DNA of 36,690 nt from the NCBI RefSeq assembly GCF_938030785.1, contig NZ_CALHIK010000100.1:1-36690 (forward strand). Reading direction: 5' to 3'. The DNA is from an uncultured Campylobacter sp. Its GTDB lineage: Bacteria > Campylobacterota > Campylobacteria > Campylobacterales > Campylobacteraceae. Positions 24,385 to 30,453 of the stretch are shown here, one piece after another. Made by a program: the position numbers and the translations under genes. Every line of letters begins with the position of its first letter. Positions within the stretch are counted from its first letter, which is position 1. A model generated the notes under the pieces. It had not been told where the DNA came from. It was given only the letters and a program-made list of their open reading frames with translations, and ran no database searches.

Positions 24385-24570
24385 TTATGCCTTTTTATCT
24401 ATCTCATCGATATACTCTACATAATCCGCCAAGCTTTTATCCTTGAGCGGCTTTTCTTCCGTGATCCAGGTATAACCGCATTTTTCGCAGCGGCGCATAC
24501 GGATATTTTTTAGCCCCTTTACGGTTTTTAACACGGCGGTTTTTTCGTGCGCGCACTTCGGACAAAACAC
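24385..24570 (-). CDS. zinc-ribbon protein, Ogr/Com-like late regulator candidate
   Basis: A 61-residue protein from GTG 24570 (GAGGGAG upstream); its G is shared with the GemA stop (TAGTG), so it is translationally coupled. Two CxxC pairs, 'CPKCAHEKT' and 'CEKCGYTWITEE', 20-odd residues apart, give a zinc ribbon. P2 Ogr (72 residues) activates late genes and has a like spacing, while Mu Com is a zinc-finger translation activator of mom. With P2-type late genes present, an Ogr-like role is the more likely. The frame is open 27 codons upstream, but that part overlaps GemA. Confidence 0.65.
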   Translation of the reverse strand: MFCPKCAHEKTAVLKTVKGLKNIRMRRCEKCGYTWITEEKPLKDKSLADYVEYIDEIDKKA

Positions 24571-24968
24571 TATCTGCTCTCCCTCATTTTCCTCAAAGCG
24601 GCTAAAACGCGTGAGGCTTGTCTTTTGCTTATTTTTGAGACATCGGCGCAAGGCTGCTTAATAATGCGCTTTATAAAAGCTAACAGCGCAGTTTCACTTA
24701 CGTTTGCCGCTACGTTTTGCCACGCATTTCTTATAGCAAATACCTGCGGAGCGGTCGCAGCGTCTATAAATCTATGAGGAGCGGCCTTGCCGTCCATTAC
24801 CGCTAGCACGTTTACGAGCTCTTTTATGTTTAGCTCGGCGCAGCTACCCACACCCCAGCTTTGCAAAAATACATCCCATGCCCCCTCTTGCGCAGCGTGC
24901 TTATAAAACGGGTGCAGATGGATCATCGCAAGAAGTTTTTTGCGGTAGATCTCTTGGGATTTGGTCAT
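24570..24968 (-). CDS. gemA: GemA-like protein (Mu gp16, DUF1018)
   Basis: A 132-residue protein of the Mu GemA/gp16 family: 'YRKKLLAMIHLHPFYKHAAQ', 'LNIKELVNVLAVMDG' and 'ATAPQVFAIRNAWQNVA' are the family pattern. In Mu it modulates host gene expression and DNA gyrase or replication late in the middle phase. Start ATG is behind GGAGCG. It is the first gene of a coupled pair with the zinc ribbon. Confidence 0.82.
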   Translation of the reverse strand: MTKSQEIYRKKLLAMIHLHPFYKHAAQEGAWDVFLQSWGVGSCAELNIKELVNVLAVMDGKAAPHRFIDAATAPQVFAIRNAWQNVAANVSETALLAFIKRIIKQPCADVSKISKRQASRVLAALRKMRESR

Positions 24969-25030
24969 GATTTCGCTCCTGCGGTTTAAAGATGCTGCGA
25001 TTGTAGCAAAAACGGGCGGAATTTTTAACA

Positions 25031-25048
25031 GGGGCGATCTCTCGCCCC
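25031..25048. other. GC-rich hairpin after the 25061 gene
   Basis: GGGGCGA-TCTC-TCGCCCC, a perfect 7-bp stem with a 4-base loop, 13 bases past the stop of the minus gene at 25061. On the minus strand TGTTAAAAATT follows, a poor U-run, so it may be a weak terminator or an RNA-processing structure. Confidence 0.5.
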
Positions 25049-25060
25049 GATGAAGTTATT

Positions 25061-25282
25061 TTATGCTTTGGCGGGCTGTAGCCCCTCGGCTTTCGCTCGA
25101 GCCATATCGTCGCTTGCGCTGTCGCAGGATCTGCTTAAAAGATAGAGCGCTTCTTTTAGCCCGCTCGGGCTTTCGTAATTCTCGCACACTAAGCCTAGCC
25201 CCTGCATTAGGATGCCTAGGCATAAAAGCATATCCCTTGCTCTATCCGCCGCATCGATATAGGCAATACTTACCTCCCTCAT
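25061..25282 (-). CDS. hypothetical protein downstream of Rha
   Basis: A 73-residue, helical protein ('AYIDAADRARDMLLCLGILM', 'SGLKEALYLLSRSCDSASDD'). Its ATG overlaps the Rha stop (ATGA). Family not recognised; small acidic partners of this kind are common in early phage operons. Confidence 0.6.
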   Translation of the reverse strand: MREVSIAYIDAADRARDMLLCLGILMQGLGLVCENYESPSGLKEALYLLSRSCDSASDDMARAKAEGLQPAKA

Positions 25283-25986
25283 AGCGCGCCTCCGAAAAGT
25301 CCGTATTCGCTGCGACGAGCCCTGCGTAGATTTCTCGCTACAGTGCTTAGGTTGCGCCCTAAAGCCTGCGCTATCCGGGCGTTCGTAAGCCCCTGAGCCT
25401 TTAACTTTTGCGCGCGCTGCAACTCCGAGGGGCTAAATTTACGCCCCGTGCCGACTAAAACGGGTGCGTTAAGGGGCGTATCGCTTACGCGCGCGGAGCG
25501 TAAAAGCTCGTTTTCGCGCTCAAGTGCGGCGGTGTATTTGCGGCTAGCTTCGATCAGCTCGCCTGCAAGGGCAGAGTTTTTGGCTTGAAGCTTATCTATC
25601 TTTTCGTTTAGAGAGCCCATATTGTTGATAAGCGCGTCAAGATGAGAGTCACCGCGCCTCATCATCGCTTCCATCTTATTAAAGGCGGCGATAAACTCTA
25701 TTTTCCATCGATAGGCTCGCTCACCGGTAAAGCCCATAACGAGCAAAGAAAAACCGTCGCGGGTTATTTTATACATTGGACGAAATTCGCCTTTTTGGTC
25801 TTGATATTTAACGAGCGAAAAATTCCGTTCGTTAAAATCATCAGTTGGAAATTCGGATATTTTCGCTATAATATCGGCATGGCGTTTCTCAAAAACTGCT
25901 GCAACACTTAATGAAGTGGTGAATATCCCATTATCCATCACTTCAAACTCTACGCTTTGGTCGTTAATGACTACTAAATTTTTCAT
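25279..25986 (-). CDS. Rha-family phage regulator with C-terminal helix-turn-helix
   Basis: A 235-residue protein. Residues about 1-110 are the Rha N-terminal domain: 'SLSVAAVFEKRHADIIAKI' and 'MYKITRDGFSLLVMGFTG' then 'RAYRWKIEFIAAFNKME'. A coiled coil follows ('MGSLNEKIDKLQAKNSALAG'). The C-terminal part is a resolvase-type HTH: 'LKAQGLTNARIAQALGRNLS'. Rha proteins govern phage growth in hosts lacking IHF (known for P22 and phi80). The gene follows a 170-base gap with a likely promoter. Confidence 0.85.
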   Translation of the reverse strand: MKNLVVINDQSVEFEVMDNGIFTTSLSVAAVFEKRHADIIAKISEFPTDDFNERNFSLVKYQDQKGEFRPMYKITRDGFSLLVMGFTGERAYRWKIEFIAAFNKMEAMMRRGDSHLDALINNMGSLNEKIDKLQAKNSALAGELIEASRKYTAALERENELLRSARVSDTPLNAPVLVGTGRKFSPSELQRAQKLKAQGLTNARIAQALGRNLSTVARNLRRARRSEYGLFGGAL

Positions 25987-26156
25987 CTTTTACTCCTTTG
26001 GCAAAATTTTAAACGATTGAAGTCTTTCGACAAACCTTAGACCATAAGCCACTAAATGACTTTTATGGCGTAATTATATACTAAAAAGGACTTAATGTCA
26101 AGTATTTAGGTTTTGTAAAGTAGTTTTAATGCGTAGAATAATACTTTAAAAGACTT
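25987..26156. promoter_or_regulatory. intergenic region upstream of rha
   Basis: A 170-base A/T-rich gap. The words AAGTCTT, GACTTTTA, GGACTTAA and AGACTTTTAAGA repeat (around 26019, 26055, 26088 and 26149), spaced about 30-60 bases, and could be binding sites for a phage regulator. A TATATACT at 26074 on plus and an AT-rich stretch give possible -10 boxes. No ORF of use is seen in it. Confidence 0.35.
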
Positions 26157-26387
26157 TTAAGAGTTTAAAAAGTCTTTTAAATTTTTCTTAAAATCTTCAC
26201 AAGTCTTGAGCTTTGCTTCCAAGTCTTGAATTTTGAAGTATTGAGAAATGGCAAAACTCATAGGTTCGCTTACGTTTCCGACGGCCGCATTTTTGACGGC
26301 GCTCTCGGAATACCCTATCAGCTCTCCCAGCTGCTTATAGGTAAGCCCCAGCCGCTTGCAGGTAGTTTTGATTAGATTATCGCTCAT
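26157..26387 (-). CDS. small helix-turn-helix protein
   Basis: A 76-residue protein from ATG 26387. An HTH of the Cro/CI kind is seen at 'LGLTYKQLGELIGYSESAVK' (about 11-30), followed by 'MSFAISQYFKIQDLEAKLKT', a helix tail. It lies five bases after the 301-residue membrane gene. It may regulate the early-middle genes. An upstream in-frame start overlaps that gene and has no ribosome-binding site. Confidence 0.65.
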   Translation of the reverse strand: MSDNLIKTTCKRLGLTYKQLGELIGYSESAVKNAAVGNVSEPMSFAISQYFKIQDLEAKLKTCEDFKKNLKDFLNS

Positions 26388-26391
26388 CTTA

Positions 26392-27297
26392 CTATTCTCC
26401 GCCCATAACATCCAGAATAGCAACTTCCTTTATTTTGCCGTATTCTTTAACAGTGCGTATCTTCAGCTTCACATTATTGCCTCTTTCTATAGCAGTGGCC
26501 AGCTTTATGCGTTGATCTGCGTTTATAAGGTTCGCGCTAACCCATTTTATGCCGTTTACGTCTATTTTAAATTTTCTATCTCCGCTATTTGTCTTTTCGT
26601 ATCCTAAAATAGTAAATTCTCCGATTTGATCATCCGTTGTCGTCGTGTCGGTTAACTCTTTAAACTCGAATTTTTTTACTTTTTCGTGAGTTATAGGCTC
26701 TTCTTCGTCGTTGAATACGGCACTTTCGTCGTCACGAAGCACGGTAGCTACGGTCTTTTTCGGCTCATTAACGGCATTTTGTAATTTTTTATCAGACTTT
26801 AGGTCTGCTATGATACGCCTATTTTCGCTTTCAGCGCTTATTTCAGCCAAATTTTCGATATGCGTTAAATACTCACTGTAGGAGTATCCGCCTAAAATCG
26901 CTAGCGTTATAAATACGATTACAATCACTTTGTATGGATCACTCATATTTTTTATACTCTCCAATAAAGTTGCAATTAAGTCTTTTAGCTCTATTTGTAG
27001 GCTACCACGTTCCAATTTAAACTTTAAAAGTTTAGTCTTGTCTATATTTTCAACATTATAATTTTTTTCCAAAGTGGAAACTATTTTATAAAAATTATTT
27101 TGATACGATAAAACTATTTCGGCTATATCGGCATCTATAAGGCCTATGTCAAAATTGTCGAATCTACCACCTTTTAGTTTGATAGTATATGATATTTGCC
27201 CTATTTTATCTACGATAACGCTTTCGCCACTTATGAGTTTTTTTTGTAAAGAGCATAAATCGCTTAAAGTATTTATAGAAAAACATGCTTTTTGCAT
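26392..27297 (-). CDS. membrane protein of unknown function, middle-region cargo
   Basis: A 301-residue protein with one membrane segment in the middle ('VIVIVFITLAILGGYSYSEY', about 123-142). The N-terminal half is cytoplasmic or folded alone. The second half has a linker rich in D, E and K, then a beta-rich domain ('GEFTILGYEKTNSGDRKFKI', 'VKLKIRTVKEYGKIKEVAIL') like an OB or SH3-type fold. I do not know the family. It lies between Gam and the HTH gene, after a terminator, with AAGGAG at its start. Confidence 0.65.
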   Translation of the reverse strand: MQKACFSINTLSDLCSLQKKLISGESVIVDKIGQISYTIKLKGGRFDNFDIGLIDADIAEIVLSYQNNFYKIVSTLEKNYNVENIDKTKLLKFKLERGSLQIELKDLIATLLESIKNMSDPYKVIVIVFITLAILGGYSYSEYLTHIENLAEISAESENRRIIADLKSDKKLQNAVNEPKKTVATVLRDDESAVFNDEEEPITHEKVKKFEFKELTDTTTTDDQIGEFTILGYEKTNSGDRKFKIDVNGIKWVSANLINADQRIKLATAIERGNNVKLKIRTVKEYGKIKEVAILDVMGGE

Positions 27298-27359
27298 AGT
27301 TTTTACTCCTTTTTAAATTTTAGTATTTTACCAAAATTTCGCTTCATAAAACCTTAATC

Positions 27360-27383
27360 AAAAGCCCTTAGATAGGGCTTTTT
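27360..27383. terminator. rho-independent terminator downstream of gam
   Basis: AAAAGCCC-TTAGATA-GGGCTTTT, a perfect 8-bp stem with Ts on the plus side and TTTTGATT on the minus side. It lies 25 bases past the gam stop, so it would end the minus-strand early transcript. The next gene down then needs its own promoter. Confidence 0.75.
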
Positions 27384-27407
27384 GTTAAAGTTTAAAAGCG
27401 CGGATTT

Positions 27408-27896
27408 TTAGACATTTGCGCTTTGCAAATTCTCTATCTTGGTCTCGATGCGGAAGTTGTCTTTCACCGTGCGCTTTAAGCCGAGTTTAACGAGGCTTGC
27501 GTCATCAAGCTCGCAGATCGCTTCTTTGTTTATAGTCTCCTCGTAGGATATGCAATCATCAAGCTTATAGCTCTTTAGCGCTTTGATAAGCTTTTCGACC
27601 TTTTCTTTGATGCGCGGCAAGCTTACGCTTTTACTGAGCTTATAGCCTATCTTACCGAAGGTGAAATCCTTACTGCGCTTTTCGGCGAACTCCGCCTTAT
27701 TGCTCTCGCAAAATGCGGTAATTTGAGCTTCGATATATTTCTTTTCGCTATCGAGCTTTTCTACCTTAGCTTTTTGCGCGTCCTTGATCTTGTTGCACTT
27801 TAGCGTTATCTCTCCGTTTATATCGGTCAAAGCCACCTCAAGCTCACACACTCGCTTTAGCGCGTTATCGACGTCTGCGAAGTTTTTGATCTCCAT
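27408..27896 (-). CDS. gam: Gam-like host-nuclease inhibitor
   Basis: A 162-residue protein (Mu Gam 174). It has a long N-terminal helix pair ('DVDNALKRVCELEVALTDIN', 'EKKYIEAQITAFCESNKAEF') and the family signature 'KRSKDFTFGKIGYKLSKSV', then 'LGLKRTVKDNFRIETKIE'. In Mu it is Ku-like and binds DNA ends to block exonucleases. Start ATG follows GGAGAAAAACT. Confidence 0.88.
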   Translation of the reverse strand: MEIKNFADVDNALKRVCELEVALTDINGEITLKCNKIKDAQKAKVEKLDSEKKYIEAQITAFCESNKAEFAEKRSKDFTFGKIGYKLSKSVSLPRIKEKVEKLIKALKSYKLDDCISYEETINKEAICELDDASLVKLGLKRTVKDNFRIETKIENLQSANV

Positions 27897-28021
27897 AGTT
27901 TTTCTCCTAAAATTTTAAATTTTTTGGCTAGTCCGTATTTTATGACGTAGCCGTATCTTAGGCAGATCGGAAGGTTGTTTTTATTCTTCTTTACGATCCG
28001 CACCGCATGCCTCTCACTCAT
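27857..28021 (-). CDS. small basic ORF overlapping gam
   Basis: A 54-codon frame that starts in overlap with the stop of the gene above and runs about 40 bases into gam in another frame. It reads 'MSERHAVRIVKKNKNNLPIC' then 'LRYGYVIKYGLAKKFKILGE'. It fills an otherwise empty 117-base gap. Overlaps fit operon coupling, but size and composition leave it open whether it is real. Confidence 0.4.
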   Translation of the reverse strand: MSERHAVRIVKKNKNNLPICLRYGYVIKYGLAKKFKILGEKLWRSKTSQTSITR

Positions 28022-28367
28022 CGAAAAGACTAAATTTCAACTCCCTCACGCCGAGCTTTTTTGCAAGCTCTCGCTCGTATGCCATGCCCTTGCTCTCCTT
28101 GCTGTACTCGCACGGAAAGAAATAGTAGTAACTGCAAACGCTTAGAAGCTCCTCGCAGTTTTTCATTATTCGCTCGCGCTCCAGCTCGCTATACACCCCC
28201 ATCCATGCAAGCACGGGCGAGATGGGCTCGTAGCCGTTGGCGCGCACGATGGCGCAGGCTTGCTCGGCAAGCTTGCGGGCATAGTAGTCGCGGTCTCGCT
28301 CATGCTTGCACGGGATGCTTGCATACGGCGAGCTTACGAAACAGAGCCTTGCCGTTCGTTTGTCCAT
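28014..28367 (-). CDS. nucleoside 2-deoxyribosyltransferase-like (DUF4406-like) protein
   Basis: A 117-residue protein. 'LCFVSSPYA' at the start, 'YARKLAEQACAIVRANGYEP' and 'ERERIMKNCEELLSVC' follow the general plan of the DUF4406 / nucleoside deoxyribosyltransferase-like fold, in which the first motif binds the nucleotide. It may act on nucleotides during phage growth; the activity is inferred from the fold-like pattern only. It lies in the early operon above gam, with a good AAAGGAGCAAAAG start. Confidence 0.6.
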   Translation of the reverse strand: MDKRTARLCFVSSPYASIPCKHERDRDYYARKLAEQACAIVRANGYEPISPVLAWMGVYSELERERIMKNCEELLSVCSYYYFFPCEYSKESKGMAYERELAKKLGVRELKFSLFDE

Positions 28368-28414
28368 TATCTTTTGCTCCTTTGTTTTAAAATTTAAGCT
28401 TTAGCGCTTATATA

Positions 28415-28433
28415 GGCTCTTGCAAAAAGAGCC
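28415..28433. other. intergenic hairpin
   Basis: GGCTCTT-GCAAA-AAGAGCC between the genes at 28367 and 28443. No run of T follows on either strand, so a regulatory or processing structure is more likely than a terminator. Confidence 0.45.
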
Positions 28434-28442
28434 CGATAAAAG

Positions 28443-28751
28443 CTACGCCTCTCTTAGATATCTTAAAATTTTCTCAATATAAGGATCTGCCGCCATCGTC
28501 TCATCGGCGCAGATGTGAAGCCTACCGAAGCTCGCAATTTCCGCGCAGGGCTTTTTAGAGCCATAACAGAAGCTCACGTAAAACGCCCAACCCTTTACAA
28601 GCTGCCCGCCCTTTATTTCGTCGCGACGCACCGAGCGAAGACCTACGCTTACCATATCAGGCACGGTGGCGCTCATCTTTGCGTGTAATTCGCGCAGAGC
28701 TGCGGCGCTGTAGTTTTCGGCGCTTAGGTTTATCAAATCCTTTAGCTTCAA
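28443..28751 (-). CDS. hypothetical early protein
   Basis: A 102-residue protein. It starts with a helix ('MKLKDLINLSAENYSAAALR') and has a beta-type middle ('KGWAFYVSFCYGSKKPCAEI'). Its ATG overlaps the stop of the HTH gene above (ATGA). Family not recognised. Confidence 0.6.
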   Translation of the reverse strand: MKLKDLINLSAENYSAAALRELHAKMSATVPDMVSVGLRSVRRDEIKGGQLVKGWAFYVSFCYGSKKPCAEIASFGRLHICADETMAADPYIEKILRYLREA

Positions 28752-29023
28752 TTCTTCGTTCCTTTCAGGCTCCAGCCGCTACCGAGCCTTTGAGCTTCGC
28801 AGCGCTCAAGCTCTGCGATGGTTTCAAATATCTCCATCCACTTCTTGCGGTTTTTCGGGTGCCTAAGCTTCGCAAGCGCCGTGCGCTCTATCATCGCGAC
28901 GCGCTCGACGCTGATGCCTAGCATCGCCGCAAGCTCGCGGTAAGCTACATCCGCATCACCCTTTAGCATCCTCACCCGCTCGGCGCATACCTTGTCCGTG
29001 CGGTAGCCCTGAATTCTTTGCAT
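28748..29023 (-). CDS. sigma-region-4-like DNA-binding protein
   Basis: A 91-residue protein. 'DVAYRELAAMLGISVERVAM' then 'IERTALAKLRHPKNRKKW' (about 25-62) is very like region 4.2 of sigma-70 factors, the helix-turn-helix that reads the -35 box. There is no region 2, so it is not a full sigma factor. It may steer host RNA polymerase to middle genes. It is coupled to the gene below. Confidence 0.7.
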   Translation of the reverse strand: MQRIQGYRTDKVCAERVRMLKGDADVAYRELAAMLGISVERVAMIERTALAKLRHPKNRKKWMEIFETIAELERCEAQRLGSGWSLKGTKN

Positions 29024-29055
29024 TTCACCCTTCCTTTTGCTTCCGCTTATTGCAC

Positions 29056-29220
29056 CTACTTAGTGCGGGCGACATCTTTTTTCTCTTCAAACAGCACACG
29101 CTGCTTATGCTCGCCTACCTTGCCAATATTGAAGCTTTCTACCGGGCGCAAGTAGCCCATCACGCGAGTATAGACGATACACTTGGTGCGTTTGGCTTGC
29201 AGCTCTTTTGGAAATTTCAT
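29056..29220 (-). CDS. NrdD C-terminal (glycyl radical-like) minigene
   Basis: A 54-residue protein with ATG 29220 behind AAAGGA. 'CIVYTRVMGYLRPVESFNIG' (about 14-33) then K, followed by 'VGEHKQRVLFEEKK', looks like the C-terminal end of anaerobic ribonucleotide reductase NrdD, where RVxGYL holds the radical glycine. No other part of NrdD is here. Short proteins of this kind are found in other phages and are annotated as NrdD-like. It might swap for, or interfere with, the host enzyme's C-terminal part; that is a guess. Confidence 0.68.
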   Translation of the reverse strand: MKFPKELQAKRTKCIVYTRVMGYLRPVESFNIGKVGEHKQRVLFEEKKDVARTK

Positions 29221-29235
29221 ACTTCATCCTTTAAA

Positions 29236-29280
29236 TTTGATTTTATAAGACGCCCGCACGGGGCGCCATGTAAAATCAAA
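29236..29280. other. long two-part hairpin between early genes
   Basis: TTTGATTTTA (29236-29245) pairs with TAAAATCAAA (29271-29280), and inside it CGCCC pairs with GGGCG around a small loop. It lies between the 62-residue gene and the NrdD-like gene, and would be in the early RNA. It could be a terminator, a processing site or a translation control. Confidence 0.55.
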
Positions 29281-29283
29281 GTC

Positions 29284-29472
29284 TTAGCTCCAAATAGTGC
29301 CGAATCCGCGGCGGAAGTGCGGGATCGGTACCGTTATGCTCTCGCGCTTTCTCATCTTTGCGATCCAGCCCCGCGGGGTGCGAAATAGAATGAATGAGTG
29401 GGCGATTATGATCTCATCTTTGCAAGCTTTTAGATCGCTCATTTTCATATTTATATCTTTTGAAATTTTCAT
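29284..29472 (-). CDS. hypothetical small early protein
   Basis: A 62-residue basic protein ('MKISKDINMKMSDLKACKDE', 'SFILFRTPRGWIAKMRKRES'). Its ATG lies behind GGGGTAAAAA, ten bases after the MuB-like stop. An in-frame Met at residue 9 or 11 could also be used. Family not recognised; the middle 'FRTPRGW' loop is basic enough to bind nucleic acid. Confidence 0.6.
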   Translation of the reverse strand: MKISKDINMKMSDLKACKDEIIIAHSFILFRTPRGWIAKMRKRESITVPIPHFRRGFGTIWS

Positions 29473-29482
29473 TTTTTACCCC

Positions 29483-30376
29483 TTATCTTTTTCGTACGTG
29501 ATAAACTAAATTAGCGGCTACCTTTTGCTCGTAGCCTAGGGCTAAATTTAGTGCCGTCTTTTCATATAACCTTGCGTTTTGCCCCTCGGCTAAAAACTCC
29601 GCCACTTCTGCATCAATACCTGCCAGCTTGCCGATTTTAATGAGCTCATCCCTGCTTAGCGTCATCTCCGGCGAGTAGGTAAGCCTACTTTGCAGATAGC
29701 CTCCTAGCCTATCGATACGCTTTTTAAGCACTCCGATACCTACGGCGATTACGGCTATGCCTAGGTTTTCGCGTTTACTAAACTCATAGATCTCGCGCAA
29801 AAGCTCAAATTTTCGCTCAAAAGTCAGATCGTTATCGCGCACGAAAAGATCGGCTTCGTCGATTACTATCAGACGTGTTTTTAAGTTTGCGATCGCCTCG
29901 CAAAACTGCTCGAATTTATCATCCGTATTGCCCTTAGGCTTTTCGCCCACGGCTCGCAGCAGTAAACTCATAAATGCGCTGGCGCTTAGGCTCTTTCTAG
30001 CCTTTACGTAGATACCGCCGAGATCCGCCGTAAGCTTTTGAAGCAGGTAGGTTTTCCCCATGCCGCTTTCGCCCAAAATGAGCTCAAAAAAGCTAAGCTT
30101 CGTCTGCTCCATCTTATAGATGCGCTCCTTGATCTTTTGCTGTGCCAGGCTTAACCAAACTCCGCCATTTTGTGCCTCTTTTTTGGGAGTATTAGCGGTA
30201 ATTACCTTATCTAAAAACGCCTCGATCGCGGCGGCATATAGCTCGCTTTTAGAGGAGTCATATTTGCCGTTTAGCACGCCGCTAACGGTGCCTTCTCTCT
30301 TGCCGATCGCATCTGCGATCTTGCCTAGGGTTATGCCATAAGCTTTGCATAACTCAAATTTTTCTTTTAAACTCAT
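29483..30376 (-). CDS. B: MuB-like transposition ATPase
   Basis: A 297-residue AAA+ ATPase. I use ATG 30376 (AAAGGAAAGAGCG). An HTH at the N-terminus ('GITLGKIADAIGKREGTVSG', about 14-33) matches MuB. Walker A is GESGMGKT (102-109), and Walker B is RLIVIDEAD (168-176). The C-terminal helical part ('LIKIGKLAGIDAEVAEFLAE') is like the MuB C-terminal domain. It picks target DNA and activates the transposase. The stop lies ten bases before the next start. Confidence 0.92.
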   Translation of the reverse strand: MSLKEKFELCKAYGITLGKIADAIGKREGTVSGVLNGKYDSSKSELYAAAIEAFLDKVITANTPKKEAQNGGVWLSLAQQKIKERIYKMEQTKLSFFELILGESGMGKTYLLQKLTADLGGIYVKARKSLSASAFMSLLLRAVGEKPKGNTDDKFEQFCEAIANLKTRLIVIDEADLFVRDNDLTFERKFELLREIYEFSKRENLGIAVIAVGIGVLKKRIDRLGGYLQSRLTYSPEMTLSRDELIKIGKLAGIDAEVAEFLAEGQNARLYEKTALNLALGYEQKVAANLVYHVRKR

Positions 30377-30453
30377 CGCTCTTTCCTTTGCCCGTAGGCT
30401 AAATTTAAGCAAACGCTTATAAAATCCGCCCGCTAGCAGATTTTAAAAGCGCT

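Noticed and set aside
28061..28390. Arg/Cys-rich plus-strand ORF
   Set aside because: A shadow of the deoxyribosyltransferase-like gene; the composition is that of an antisense frame.
29050..29388. 112-codon plus-strand ORF
   Set aside because: It lies opposite the NrdD-like minigene and its neighbour, both with good start sites and sensible products.
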